Positions 16,108 through 24,624 of a DNA stretch of 64,000 bases are shown here, one piece after another. Where the stretch lies: contig NZ_FMUH01000009.1 in the NCBI RefSeq assembly GCF_900101025.1, forward strand, positions 1-64,000. The letters are read 5' to 3'. Both the position numbers and the translations under genes were made by a program. Source of the stretch: Klenkia marina (lineage in GTDB: Bacteria; Actinomycetota; Actinomycetes; Mycobacteriales; Geodermatophilaceae). How positions within the stretch are numbered: the stretch's first letter is position 1; every line of letters starts with the position of its first letter. The notes under the pieces were generated by a model that had not been told where the DNA came from, searched no databases, and worked only from the letters and a program-made list of their open reading frames with translations.

Positions 16108-16770
16108 ATGGACATGAACACGATGGGCGCCGCACTGCCGGAGTGGCTGACGCCGCTGGCCTGGACCTACGGCGTCCTGGCGCTGCTGAGCGCGGCGGTG
16201 ATCGCCACCGACGTGTGGGCCCGCGGCCACCGGCACCGCACCCTCACCGCCGAGATCAGCTGGGTCGCCTCAGCCCTTTTCCTGGCACCAGCCGCGCTCG
16301 TGCTCTACCGCCGCTACGGCCGACAGACCCAGACCAGCGGCGCAGGCACCGACACCAAGCCGATCGTCGTGGACAGCCTGCCCGGCGGGAGCGCCTCCGC
16401 CCTGGCCCACCTCGTCGGCGTCCCGCTGGTCATCGCCTCCGGACTCACCATCGCCGGCACCGACCTGTGGGTCATGATCGCCGTCATCGCGGTCCTAGCC
16501 ATCGCCCTGCTCGCCGTCTACGAGCGCACCAATGACGGCACCAACACCCCGACCGCATTCACCCGCGCCACCGTCACCGTGCTCGCCTTCGACATCGGGA
16601 TGGGCGGCTGGATGCTGCTGCTGCACTTCAACGACCTCATGCCCCCGGCCACCGACGTCCGGTTCTGGTTCCTCATGCAGATCGGCATCCTCGCCGGCCT
16701 GCTCACCGGCGCACCGGCCGTCGCCGCGCTGCGACGCACGGCACCCCGCCTCCCTGCCACGGCCGCCTGA
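16108..16770 (+). CDS. DUF4396-family membrane protein
   Basis: 220 residues with about six helices. The start segment LPEWLTPLAWTYGVLAL and the C-terminal FWFLMQIGILAGLLTGAPA are like DUF4396 proteins, which occur beside multicopper oxidases and copper ATPases. The usual central histidine/cysteine patch is reduced here. ATG at 16108 follows AGGGATGA. A 312-nt stretch with no gene precedes it, holding the DUF305 terminator and no recognised promoter. It lies between two CsoR-box units, so copper-related function is likely; the biochemical role is unknown. Confidence 0.75.
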   Translation: MDMNTMGAALPEWLTPLAWTYGVLALLSAAVIATDVWARGHRHRTLTAEISWVASALFLAPAALVLYRRYGRQTQTSGAGTDTKPIVVDSLPGGSASALAHLVGVPLVIASGLTIAGTDLWVMIAVIAVLAIALLAVYERTNDGTNTPTAFTRATVTVLAFDIGMGGWMLLLHFNDLMPPATDVRFWFLMQIGILAGLLTGAPAVAALRRTAPRLPATAA

Positions 16771-16835
16771 GCCAGCCAGCACCGCGGCACTCAACCCGGG
16801 CACCGGCGCACCACCGATGTTCCACGGATTGCTTC

Positions 16836-16856
16836 GTATACCCCCGGGTGGTATCC
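16836..16856. promoter_or_regulatory. CsoR-like copper operator, distal box of copB
   Basis: TATACCCCCGGGTGGTAT shows the C-tract/G-tract dyad of CsoR operators, 58 nt upstream of the copB start. It is the less symmetric of two tandem boxes about 35 bp apart. Confidence 0.6.
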
Positions 16857-16870
16857 ATGACTCATGCAGG

Positions 16871-16889
16871 GGTACCCCCCGGGGGTATC
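16871..16889. promoter_or_regulatory. CsoR-like copper operator, proximal box of copB
   Basis: GGTACCCCCCGGGGGTATC is a nearly perfect palindrome of the TACCCC...GGGGTA type, 25 nt before the ATG of the copper ATPase gene. Two boxes in tandem suggest tight copper-responsive repression. Confidence 0.7.
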
Positions 16890-16913
16890 AAAGCTATTCG
16901 TGAGGAGAGCTCG

Positions 16914-19157
16914 ATGCCCGACCAGCCACTTGATCCCCCGACCCCGCAGGGCAGCAACGCCCCAGCTGGGATCACCACCCACGCCCACGACGGCGGGCAG
17001 GACATTCACCGCCAGCACGCCGATGACCGCTCGAGCCAGAGCCATCACGGGGGCCACGGCGAGGGGCACGGCGGGCACGGCGGGCACGGCGGGCACGGCG
17101 GGCACGGCGGGCACGTGGCGATGTTCCGGCGGCTGTTCTGGTGGAACCTGCTGCTCGCGGTGCCGACGGTGGCCGCCTCGGGCATGTTCGCCTCGATCCT
17201 GGGCTACCCGCTGCCCGACGTCGCCGGCCTGTCGTGGGTGTCCCCGGTGCTGGGGACGGTCATCTACCTGTGGGGCGGTCGGCCGTTCCTCACCGGCGCC
17301 GTGGACGAGATTGCCGCCCGCAAGCCCGGGATGATGCTGCTGGTCGCCCTGGCGATCACGGTGGCGTTCGCGTCGTCGTGGGCCTCGACGCTGGGGCTGG
17401 TCCCGCACGGGTTGGACTTCTGGTGGGAGCTGGCCCTGCTGGTGGTGATCATGCTGCTGGGCCACTGGGTGGAGATGCGGTCCCTGGCTCAGACGTCCTC
17501 GGCGCTGGACTCCCTGGCAGCGCTGCTGCCCGATGAGGCCGAGCGCGTCCAGGACGGCCAGATCGTTCCGGTGGCCCCGGCCGACCTGCAGGTCGGAGAT
17601 GTCGTTGTCGTGCGGCCCGGTGGCCGGATCCCGGCCGACGGGCGGGTCACCGACGGGTCGGCCGCGGTGGACGAGTCGATGATCACCGGGGAGTCCGCGA
17701 CCGTCACCCGCGGCGTCGGGGACCCGGTGGTGGCCGGCACCGTGGCCACCGACTCCGGGCTCCGCGTGCAGGTCACCGCTACCGGTGAAGACACCACCCT
17801 GGCTGGGATCGGCAAGCTCGTCGCCGACGCTCAGGCCTCGGGCTCCCGCGCCCAGCGGCTGGCCGACACCGCGGCGGGCTGGCTGTTCTGGTTCGCCCTG
17901 GGCGCCGGGATCCTCACCGCCATCGTGTGGTCGACCATCGGCGCACCGGAGGACGCGGTCATCCGGACCATCACCGTGCTGGTCATCGCCTGCCCGCACG
18001 CCCTGGGGTTGGCGATCCCGCTGGTCATCTCCATCGGCACCGAGCGCGCCGCCCGCGCCGGGGTGCTGATCAAGGACCGGGTGCAGATGGAGGCCATGCG
18101 CACCGTGGACACCGTGCTGTTCGACAAGACCGGCACCCTCACCGTCGGCCGGCCCACCCTCACCGACATCGGCATCGCCGACCACCCCACCGCCGACCCC
18201 GGCCAGACCTTTGACGCCGACCGGGTACTGGCGTTGGCCGCGGCCGCCGAGACCGATTCCGAGCACCCCCTGGCCCAAGCCATCGTCCGGGCCGCCGCCG
18301 ATCGCGGCCTGACCATCCCCGCCGCCGAGGACTTCACTTCCTCCCCCGCCATCGGCGTGCGGGCCACCGTGGAAGGCCGCACCGTCGCCGTCGGCGGACC
18401 CGGCCTGCTCGACCAGGCCGGCGCGGCCGAGCTCCCGGTCGCCGACCAGTGGCGCCAGCAGGGGTCGATCATCCTGCACGTCCTGGCCGACGGGGTCGTG
18501 ATCGGCGCCCTCGCCCTGGCCGACGAGATCCGACCCGAATCCCGGGCCGCGATCGACCAGCTCCGCGACCGCGGCGCCCAGGTCGTCATGATCACCGGTG
18601 ACGCCGAAGCCGTCGCCGCCACTGTGGCCGCCCAACTGGGCATCGACCGGTACTTCGCCGGCGTCCGCCCCGAGGACAAGTCCGCCACCGTCGCCGACCT
18701 GCAGGCCGAAGGACGACGCGTCGCGATGGTCGGCGACGGCGTCAACGACGCCCCCGCCCTGGCCCAGGCCGACGTCGGCATCGCCATCGGCGCGGGCACC
18801 GACGTCGCGATCGCCTCCGCCGGCATCGTGCTGGCCTCAGCAGACCCCCGGTCGGTGGTGTCGGTGATCGACCTGTCAGCCGCGACCTACCGCAAGAGCG
18901 TGCAGAACCTGGCCTGGGGCGCCGGCTACAACCTGATCTCCGTGCCGCTGGCCGCCGGGGTCCTGGCCCCCATCGGGTTCGTCATGCCCATGTCCATCGG
19001 AGCGCTGCTGATGTCGGCGTCCACGATCGTCGTCGCCCTCAACGCCCAACTGCTGCGACGCCTCGACCTCCGGCCCGGGCCCTCGGACCCAGACCACCAC
19101 CGCCCAGATACCGGCGTCTCTGCAGCGTCGGCCCACCGGAACGAGGTCAAGGCATGA
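16914..19157 (+). CDS. copB: Copper P1B-3-type ATPase (CopB-like)
   Basis: 747 residues. The N-terminus is soluble and His-rich, with about seven HGG-type repeats (residues 43-67) that probably bind copper or silver, in place of an HMA domain. The membrane metal motif is CPH (IACPHALGLAIP), diagnostic of the CopB/P1B-3 class that exports Cu(II), Cu(I) or Ag(I). TGES, DKTGTLT, SEHPLAQ, TGD and GDGVNDAPAL are all intact. ATG at 16914 is preceded by GAGGAGAG. Two CsoR-like boxes lie just upstream, so it should be copper-induced. It overlaps a 60-codon gene by 4 nt. Confidence 0.95.
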   Translation: MPDQPLDPPTPQGSNAPAGITTHAHDGGQDIHRQHADDRSSQSHHGGHGEGHGGHGGHGGHGGHGGHVAMFRRLFWWNLLLAVPTVAASGMFASILGYPLPDVAGLSWVSPVLGTVIYLWGGRPFLTGAVDEIAARKPGMMLLVALAITVAFASSWASTLGLVPHGLDFWWELALLVVIMLLGHWVEMRSLAQTSSALDSLAALLPDEAERVQDGQIVPVAPADLQVGDVVVVRPGGRIPADGRVTDGSAAVDESMITGESATVTRGVGDPVVAGTVATDSGLRVQVTATGEDTTLAGIGKLVADAQASGSRAQRLADTAAGWLFWFALGAGILTAIVWSTIGAPEDAVIRTITVLVIACPHALGLAIPLVISIGTERAARAGVLIKDRVQMEAMRTVDTVLFDKTGTLTVGRPTLTDIGIADHPTADPGQTFDADRVLALAAAAETDSEHPLAQAIVRAAADRGLTIPAAEDFTSSPAIGVRATVEGRTVAVGGPGLLDQAGAAELPVADQWRQQGSIILHVLADGVVIGALALADEIRPESRAAIDQLRDRGAQVVMITGDAEAVAATVAAQLGIDRYFAGVRPEDKSATVADLQAEGRRVAMVGDGVNDAPALAQADVGIAIGAGTDVAIASAGIVLASADPRSVVSVIDLSAATYRKSVQNLAWGAGYNLISVPLAAGVLAPIGFVMPMSIGALLMSASTIVVALNAQLLRRLDLRPGPSDPDHHRPDTGVSAASAHRNEVKA
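17066..17115 (+). repeat. Tandem 9-bp repeat encoding Gly-Gly-His units in copB
   Basis: The unit GGGCACGGC is repeated about five times in frame, coding for alternating HGG residues. The copies are identical in DNA, which suggests recent slippage expansion. Confidence 0.85.
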
Positions 19158-19336
19158 CCACTCCCAGCGAGTACCGCAACCAGGGCACCCACGAGCCACG
19201 CAGGGACGCGAGCGGGGCGCCTGACCACGACGGGATCGCCGGAGAGGCCCGAGCAGACGAACAACCCGCCCTCGAGCGCCCGACCGGGCTCGGGGCATTC
19301 GTCCGCGGACTCTTCCGGCCGCACGACCACAACTAG
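19154..19336 (+). CDS. Small acidic hypothetical protein coupled to copB
   Basis: A 60-residue hydrophilic protein whose ATG overlaps the copB stop (ATGA), so it is almost surely cotranslated. It is rich in Asp, Glu, Arg and His and ends in RPHDHN. There is no membrane segment. It could be a small cytosolic copper binder or an assembly partner of CopB, but nothing diagnostic is visible. Confidence 0.6.
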   Translation: MTTPSEYRNQGTHEPRRDASGAPDHDGIAGEARADEQPALERPTGLGAFVRGLFRPHDHN

Positions 19337-19440
19337 CCCGACTTCACCCGGCTGGTCCCGACGCTCGGCTCGTTCCTTCGGTGGCGGTGCGCACCCAAGC
19401 TGCGGGCCTTATCAATCACCGAAACTCACCGCCCGTCCTT

Positions 19441-19500
19441 TTTCGGAACGAGTTGTGGAACGAAATCCGTACATCCGTATATGGGGGTTTCTGAGTCGCA
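19441..19500 (+). repeat. 60-bp near-repeat, left copy
   Basis: Aligned without gaps to 62171-62230, 46 of 60 positions are identical (counted by eye), including AGTTGTG, AATCCGT, ATCC, TATA and GGGGG blocks. Both copies face the same way and lie in non-coding gaps (here 19337-19560). They bracket the partition, conjugation and toxin-antitoxin region. Possible old attachment-site duplication or a shared regulatory element; flanks do not align. Confidence 0.5.
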
Positions 19501-19560
19501 CGACGGAGGGTCAGGCGGTCGCGTCAGCGCGGCGTGGATGCTCGGTCTCAAGTTGCGGGC

Positions 19561-19893
19561 TCAGGGTGGCAGGGCGGCACCGTCGACCCTCTCGACGGCG
19601 CCCTGCCAGACCCAGCAGCGCAGCTTGTCCTCCCCGACCTTGAGCTCGACGCCGACGGCGTCGGAGGTCCATCGCTTGACTTGCACGGTGCAGCGGATGT
19701 CGGTGTCACCGAACTTGAGCCACGCCAGGGCCCACATGGGTCCTCGTTCGGGGGCGATCGACACCACCCGGGTGGTCAGCTGCAGCTGCTCGTCGGTGAG
19801 GGTCGCCAGCTCACCGCGGCTGCGGGCCTCCTCCAGCCGGCGTTGCTGGGCACGCTGTGCGCCGGCCTCCGGGTAGCGACGGTTGGTGCCCAT
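19561..19893 (-). CDS. Conserved hypothetical protein (MGTNRRY type)
   Basis: About 110 residues beginning MGTNRRYPEAG, with an N-terminal helical Arg/Glu-rich half (QRAQQRRLEEARSRGEL) and a beta-rich C-terminal half. The C-terminal half contains GPMWALAWLKFGDTDIRC and RCWVWQGAVERV. Similar small proteins are frequent in actinomycete genomes and plasmids, with no known function. An ATG at 19911 would add six residues. It lies downstream of a broken small gene on the same strand. Confidence 0.65.
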   Translation of the reverse strand: MGTNRRYPEAGAQRAQQRRLEEARSRGELATLTDEQLQLTTRVVSIAPERGPMWALAWLKFGDTDIRCTVQVKRWTSDAVGVELKVGEDKLRCWVWQGAVERVDGAALPP

Positions 19894-19945
19894 GCTTTCA
19901 GATTCGCACATACGTTCGATGTCCCCGTGTAGGACTCGGGTTGGG

Positions 19946-20097
19946 TCAGGGCAGCAGCGACAGGCCCAGGTACTTGTGGGCGTTGATGTCCATCGGATCG
20001 AGACCGAGCTCCTCGATGTGCTGGGCGATGCGGCGAAGGCGGTGCCGCCCTCACTGGCAGGACTACCCCCGTCGAAGGTGATGCTGACACTGGGCAT
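19946..20097 (-). pseudogene. Frameshifted small conserved hypothetical gene
   Basis: The frame starts MPSVSITFDGGSPASEGG..TAFA and then runs off. One base later, another frame continues IAQHIEELGLDP, MDINAHKYLGLSLLP and stops. Inserting a single C near 20033 (GCCGC to GCCCGC) would join them as TAFARIAQHIEELG, a 50-residue protein. The total span of 152 nt is one short of a multiple of three. It is either a recent inactivation or a sequencing error. It precedes the MGTNRRY-type gene, probably as one operon. Confidence 0.6.
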
Positions 20098-20171
20098 GCG
20101 CCACGGCGGATGACTCCCTCCTCCGAGGGAAAGGCAGGGCAGGGCGGGCTGACGCTGGGCACGCTGTTCCG

Positions 20172-21188
20172 GTGACCACATCCGGCGACGCTGCTCGAGC
20201 TCTACCCGGGCGCTTGTCGGCCCTGCCGGGCCCGGTGCCGGTGGCGTTGTGCAAGGCCGTCGAGCAAGTGCCAGCACCGGACGCGCTGGCCGGTGGGTGT
20301 CTGTATGAGCCCAAGTGGGACGGGTTCCGACTGGTCATCGTTCGCGGCGCGACGACGACACTGTGGTCCCGGCAAGGCAAGGACCTCACCGCGCGGTTCC
20401 CCGACATCGCCCGTGCCGCGGCCGCGCAATTGCCTGCCGGGTCGGTAGTCGACGGTGAGGTGGTGATCTGGGCCGGCGACCGGTTGGACTTCGGTCTCCT
20501 GCAGCGTCGTCTGGTCACCGGGCTCGGTGGCATGCCGGCGTTGGTGCGGGCGCATCCGGCGTCGTTCGTGGCCTTCGATGTGCTCACCGACGCCCGCCGT
20601 GACGTGCGCCGCCTGCCGCTGGCTCAGCGCCGGCGACGGCTGAAGAGGTTGGCCGTGGACTGGTCACCGCCGATGCAGCTGTGCCCGCAGACTGGTGACC
20701 GCGACGAGGCGCTGTCCTGGATGGCCGACTTCCGGCCCGCCGGAGTGGAGGGCCTGGTGGTCAAGGCCGCCGGCGGTGCATACCTGCCCGGTCGCCGGGA
20801 CTGGCTGAAGGTGAAGTCCCGGGAAACCACCGAGGTCATCGTCGGTGGGGTCATCGGCCCGCTGCACCGTCCCAGCCAGCTCGTGGCCGGCCGGATGCGG
20901 GACGGGGTCCTGCAGGTGGTGGGCCGCTCAACAGGTCTGAACCGGGAGCAGGCTGCCGAGCTCACTGCAGCACTGGTCCCGGCCGGACCCAACCACCCGT
21001 GGCCCGATCGGATCGGCAGCGGAGCGTTCGGCGGGAGCCGGCTATCGGTGCCGCTGACCCGCGTCGAGCCGATCGCGGTGGCTGAGGTGTCGGCCGACGC
21101 GGCGTTGACCGCGGGGGTGTTCCGCCACCCGCTCCGATTCCTGCGGCTACGCCCCGACCTCTCCCCCGCTGACGTCGACACCCTGTAG
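20172..21188 (+). CDS. ligC: ATP-dependent DNA ligase, LigC-like
   Basis: 338 residues. The nucleotidyltransferase motif I is EPKWDGFR with adenylated Lys48, followed by VDGEVV (motif III), the segment GVEGLVVKAAGGAY (motif IV) and WLKVKSR (motif V). An OB-fold domain follows. The length and the lack of nuclease or polymerase domains match LigC of actinobacteria, a repair ligase that backs up non-homologous end joining. GTG at 20172 is the first start after the divergent small gene. On mobile DNA it may help seal breaks on entry, an inference only. Confidence 0.92.
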   Translation: MTTSGDAARALPGRLSALPGPVPVALCKAVEQVPAPDALAGGCLYEPKWDGFRLVIVRGATTTLWSRQGKDLTARFPDIARAAAAQLPAGSVVDGEVVIWAGDRLDFGLLQRRLVTGLGGMPALVRAHPASFVAFDVLTDARRDVRRLPLAQRRRRLKRLAVDWSPPMQLCPQTGDRDEALSWMADFRPAGVEGLVVKAAGGAYLPGRRDWLKVKSRETTEVIVGGVIGPLHRPSQLVAGRMRDGVLQVVGRSTGLNREQAAELTAALVPAGPNHPWPDRIGSGAFGGSRLSVPLTRVEPIAVAEVSADAALTAGVFRHPLRFLRLRPDLSPADVDTL

Positions 21189-21276
21189 GGAACGTCGCCC
21201 CAGACTGCACGAGGGCGGGCGGTCGGCTGCCGACGACGCGGATGCGTTCAGTTACCTAACGGTCCAAAATTATCTC

Positions 21277-21310
21277 GCTCCCGTCAGCTCCCCCCGTGGC
21301 TGACGGGAGC
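21277..21310. terminator. Bidirectional hairpin between ligC and the partition operon
   Basis: GCTCCCGTCAGC, 10-nt loop, then its exact complement: a perfect 12-bp stem. Read leftward the stem is followed by a T-rich stretch (ATAATTTTGG), so it is a good terminator for the parAB transcript; it can also stop ligC. Confidence 0.75.
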
Positions 21311-21355
21311 CCATCGTTGCAGGTCACCCTCTCGAGCCCGCTTTGCCTGGAACGA

Positions 21356-21385
21356 TCTATTCGGATAGCTATTCGGCTAGATAGG
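21356..21385. repeat. Short direct repeats at the 3' end of the parB-like gene
   Basis: CTATTCGG occurs at 21357 and 21369 (12-bp period), followed by CTAGATAGG. The block CGGATA...GGCTAGATAG recurs at 23229-23245 upstream of parA. Repeats on both sides of a par operon are candidate centromere sites. Confidence 0.4.
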
Positions 21386-22046
21386 CGTCGAGGGCGGTCG
21401 CCACGAGTTCACTGCGGGAACGAGCGCCGTGCTGGGTGGCCAGGTCGTCGAGGGCGGCAATGCTGGTCTCGGTGAGCTTGATGGACACCTGCCGACGCCC
21501 TTCAGGACGCACCTGGACGGCGACCCGCTCACCGGCGAACAGGCCCTCAGCGCGGGCCTTGGGCCGCTGGGCAGCGAGCAGGTCCGGCAGCTGGTCGGCG
21601 GTGGCCTCGACGGCGTCCAGCGCGAGTTCCTTGTAGGTGACGCCCCGCTGGCGGGCGCTGTCCCGGAGACGATCGGCGGTGCTGTTGGGCAGCTGCAGAA
21701 TGACCAACCGCGGCACCGGCGACGCAGTGCTGGTGGTCGAGCGGGCCGCTCGAGCGCGGGGCCGGCTGGCCGGCTGCGGCTTGGGCGCCGTTACCTCCGC
21801 TCCCCCACCGCTGTCGTCCTGGGACTCGCGAGCCTTTGGCGTCCTCAGCGAGGTCGGTACTGCTGCGGACCCGGTGGCGGGCGCCGGCTCAGTGACCTGG
21901 CTGGGCTGCTTGGACGGTTCAGGCGGCACGGCCGGGGCCGACCGGCGGCGGGGGGCGAGGCCGGTGAGCCCTTCGGTGCGATTGCCGAAGACGGCTCCCA
22001 GGTCCATGTCCGGGACGCGGCGGGCGGTGCTGTTGGGCTCGGTCAC
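21369..22046 (-). CDS. parB: Partition protein with C-terminal ribbon-helix-helix domain (ParB/ParG-like)
   Basis: 225 residues. The first 95 are a disordered Pro/Ser/Ala-rich linker. The middle resembles a small dimerising region (RLRDSARQRGVTYKELALDAV). The C-terminus (about 180-225) is a ribbon-helix-helix DNA-binding motif, RRQVSIKLTETSIAALDDLA. It overlaps parA by 4 nt, so the pair is a type Ib plasmid partition operon in which the RHH protein binds the centromere. It lacks the KorB/Spo0J-type HTH of chromosomal ParB. Short repeats near its 3' end and upstream of parA may be its sites. Confidence 0.78.
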   Translation of the reverse strand: MTEPNSTARRVPDMDLGAVFGNRTEGLTGLAPRRRSAPAVPPEPSKQPSQVTEPAPATGSAAVPTSLRTPKARESQDDSGGGAEVTAPKPQPASRPRARAARSTTSTASPVPRLVILQLPNSTADRLRDSARQRGVTYKELALDAVEATADQLPDLLAAQRPKARAEGLFAGERVAVQVRPEGRRQVSIKLTETSIAALDDLATQHGARSRSELVATALDAYLAE

Positions 22047-22981
22047 GACTGGGCTCCCTGGAGCTCGTCGATGAGCTCGTTCTCGGCGTCGACAATCATT
22101 TGCAGGACTTCCTTGGCCAGGGCGGCGTAGTCCCCGGCCAAGGAGCCGGCGCTGGCGGCCAGGGTGGTGGTCTTCTTGCCCTCGCCGTTGCGCCGGAGTT
22201 CGTACCAGCGGGGCTGGGCGGCGACGCTCTTCTCCAGCTCGTGGAGCAGCTGGCCGCGGTTACGGGCGTCGGTGGCGGCGGCCTCGACGTAGCGAATGGT
22301 GGCGTCCAGGACCGGGACGACGCCGTTGAGGTCACGGGCGAGGGCTTCGCGGGCCTGTCCGGTGACGCGGGTGGCGGAGATGTTGGTGCCGAACAGCACG
22401 ACGCCCAAGAGGGCCAGGCCGGGGTTGTCGGCGCGGGCCTCGAGGTAGCGGCGGGCCACGTCGCGCAGGCCGATGCGGCTGGCGTCATCGGAGCGGGTGG
22501 GCACGATGACCCACTTGGCGGCGGTGAGGATGAGCCGCTGGAGCACGTCGCCGCCGGGGGGCGAGTCGATGAAGATGAGGTCGTAGTCCTCGGCGATCTG
22601 GGCCAGGGAGGCGGCCAAAGCCATGCCGGCGGTGTCGACGCTGCCGCGGCCGGTGCGGACCAGTTCGGACGCGAGGTCGTTGAGGAGATCGCCCCCAGGC
22701 AGCACGTCGAGGTTCTCCCGCACTCCCGCGAGCGGGACGGGCGCGGAGCTTTCGGTGATGGCCCTCAGCAGCTCCTGGCCGCTGTCCGAGCGTCCGTCGG
22801 CGAGGTAGCCCAGGTCGACTCCGAGGTTGCCCTGAGGGTCGCAGTCGAGGACGAGGACGCGGTAGCCGGCGGCGGCGTAGAGGCCCGCGAGGTTGGCCGT
22901 GATGGATGTCTTTCCGACTCCCCCCTTGCCGTTCATGACCGCGATGACTCGCTGCAGGACGCTGCGATCGACGTGCTTCAT
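22043..22981 (-). CDS. parA: ParA-family partition ATPase
   Basis: A 312-residue deviant Walker ATPase: KGGVGKTS (signature Lys) at residues 19-26, LDCDPQGNLG (Walker A') and DLIFIDSPPGG (Walker B). No N-terminal HTH is present, which agrees with a small type Ib-like system. ATP-dependent polymerisation or gradients on the nucleoid segregate plasmid copies. ATG at 22981 follows GGGAG. It is first in the operon with the RHH ParB; repeat-containing non-coding DNA lies directly upstream. Confidence 0.93.
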   Translation of the reverse strand: MKHVDRSVLQRVIAVMNGKGGVGKTSITANLAGLYAAAGYRVLVLDCDPQGNLGVDLGYLADGRSDSGQELLRAITESSAPVPLAGVRENLDVLPGGDLLNDLASELVRTGRGSVDTAGMALAASLAQIAEDYDLIFIDSPPGGDVLQRLILTAAKWVIVPTRSDDASRIGLRDVARRYLEARADNPGLALLGVVLFGTNISATRVTGQAREALARDLNGVVPVLDATIRYVEAAATDARNRGQLLHELEKSVAAQPRWYELRRNGEGKKTTTLAASAGSLAGDYAALAKEVLQMIVDAENELIDELQGAQS

Positions 22982-23374
22982 GGTGGTCGACTCCCTGGTG
23001 TGGCGTGAAGTCGAAACTAGAGTCGCCGGCCTTGTCGGCGGGCTAGGCGCGCCGGTGCACTAGTCGCTAGTTGGTACGACGTACAACAATCGGACCCGAT
23101 CTCTAGTCGGACGCACGTCAACCCAGCTTGTGCCCAAGCTATGTGCTTGGAGCAACAGAAAGCTACCCATACTGATTGCTGCACGGCAGACTGTATGTCC
23201 GCCTTAATAAGTAGCCACATAGCTAGTCGGATATCAGGCTAGATAGCATCGCGTGCTGTGTTGTCGGCTGTCGGTCCACGGCGGGTGTGGACGGCGGGCG
23301 CGGGTGTTGAGCCGCGCCGGCGCGAAGGGCCGCGCCGGGCAGGGTTGGCAGGGAAGATCCGTCGTGGTCCGTGG
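22982..23374. other. Non-coding region with dyads and repeats: candidate centromere/replication region
   Basis: About 390 nt without a gene, locally richer in A+T. It holds ACTAG-TCG-CTAGT at 23059, GTAC-GAC-GTAC at 23074, CTAGTCGGA at 23103 and 23223, and CGGATAT...GGCTAGATAG at 23229-23245, which partly matches the repeat at 21356-21385. Lying between parA and the Rep candidate, it may hold parS, the par promoter or an origin. Confidence 0.45.
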
Positions 23375-24622
23375 TCACGGCTGGTTGCCGATGGCTGTGC
23401 GGCAGCTCGGGCAGGCCAGCAGACCACGCAGTGGGGAAGGTCTGTCGCCGGCTGGTGTGCCGTGCGGGCAGGGACGCCCGAACACCAGCAGTCGCTCGTA
23501 GATGCGCTGGGCTTCCTCGACCTGGGCCATGTGGGAATCCAGTTCACCCGGCCGGTCCTCGGGGTCCAGCGCCCGGAGCAAGGTGGCCAGGTAGGCCGCG
23601 GGCTGCTGGATGTCGCGGGGGAGTCGCCAGCCCCGGCTCGCAAGGGCGTCGGCGACGGCGCGCTCGACGTCACGGGGGGTCCAGCCGGCGGTAGCGAAGC
23701 GGTGCAGCGTGGGGGCCAAGCGGCGTGGGGAGGTGCCGCGCAGCCACCCGAGGCGGCGGGCGACGCTGTCGGCCAGCCGTCGGGTGCGTGGGTCGGGACC
23801 TGTTGCTCGCGGGGGAGGGCCCTCTGCGCCGGTTGGCAGCCCTGTCAGCCCCTCTGCCGGGGTGCGGACCACCCGAAGGCGCCGTTCAGCCTGATCTTGA
23901 TCAACCCTCCGGGTGGGCGCAGGCCGCGGAGCGGCCTTCTTCTGTTCGGCTTTGGCTTGAAGATGAGTTGTTCTTAGGTGAGAAGACAAGCGCTCTGGAA
24001 GAGCGCTGGGTGGGGTGTCATCATCCACAAGATGCAACCGGCTACGTGATCTTGTAACTGGGCCTGTGGATGCGGCGGGGCGTCGGAAGGCGGCACGGCC
24101 GCCACCGGGACCGGTTGCCGTAGGACGCGCGCCTCGGGGTCGCAGGCGGCGGGAGCAAAGCGCGAACTCAGCGGCGATCTGGCGGTGGGATGAGCCCCGT
24201 CGCCAGGCGGCTAGGCGTTCGTTGCGGGTCATGATGGATCGGCCGGCGACCAGCTCGACGACCAGGCCGAGGGCCTTGAGAACGCGTCGGGCTCGGTGGA
24301 CCGTCGACAGCGACACCCGCAGGTCGGCGACCAGGCGGGCGTTGGTAGGACGGCAGTCTCGGCCGGTGTTGAAGTCGGCGTAGGCAGCCATGCCGCGGGC
24401 AACGGCCAAGGCGGTGTCGGCCTCGACGTGATGGGCACGGCAGACGTCCCGGTGCTCAGCGAGTGCGTCGCGAACCTCGGATTCGACCCAGTCAGTGGCG
24501 CCCCACCAGGCCGGGAGGCCAGCAGTGGCACCGGCGGTCGGGCGGATGCCGACGGACACCCGCCGGGAGGAAACCGGGGGTGGGGGAGGGGTCGCTGAGG
24601 TGTGAAGGGCAGCAGTCAGCAC
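23375..24622 (-). CDS. Winged-helix plasmid protein, putative replication initiator
   Basis: 415 residues. Residues about 90-140 form a winged helix (RPTNARLVADLRVSLSTVHRA..RVLKALGLVV). The middle is Arg/Pro-rich and disordered. The C-terminal part has a helical segment WTPRDVERAVADAL and ends in CPHG...CPSC, a probable zinc knuckle. Actinomycete plasmids carry such HTH proteins next to parAB, where they are thought to start or control replication. GTG at 24622 is directly preceded by a perfect dyad. No polymerase or Rep_3 motif is visible, so the role is tentative. Confidence 0.55.
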   Translation of the reverse strand: MLTAALHTSATPPPPPVSSRRVSVGIRPTAGATAGLPAWWGATDWVESEVRDALAEHRDVCRAHHVEADTALAVARGMAAYADFNTGRDCRPTNARLVADLRVSLSTVHRARRVLKALGLVVELVAGRSIMTRNERLAAWRRGSSHRQIAAEFALCSRRLRPRGARPTATGPGGGRAAFRRPAASTGPVTRSRSRLHLVDDDTPPSALPERLSSHLRTTHLQAKAEQKKAAPRPAPTRRVDQDQAERRLRVVRTPAEGLTGLPTGAEGPPPRATGPDPRTRRLADSVARRLGWLRGTSPRRLAPTLHRFATAGWTPRDVERAVADALASRGWRLPRDIQQPAAYLATLLRALDPEDRPGELDSHMAQVEEAQRIYERLLVFGRPCPHGTPAGDRPSPLRGLLACPSCRTAIGNQP

Positions 24623-24624
24623 CT

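Noticed and set aside
17041-17120. Short regular repeats resembling a CRISPR-like array
   Set aside because: The 9-bp units have no spacers and encode in-frame Gly-Gly-His repeats in copB. No CRISPR array or cas gene was seen in the window.
16791-18635. A 614-residue open frame on the minus strand
   Set aside because: Antisense of copB, which has all P-type ATPase motifs.
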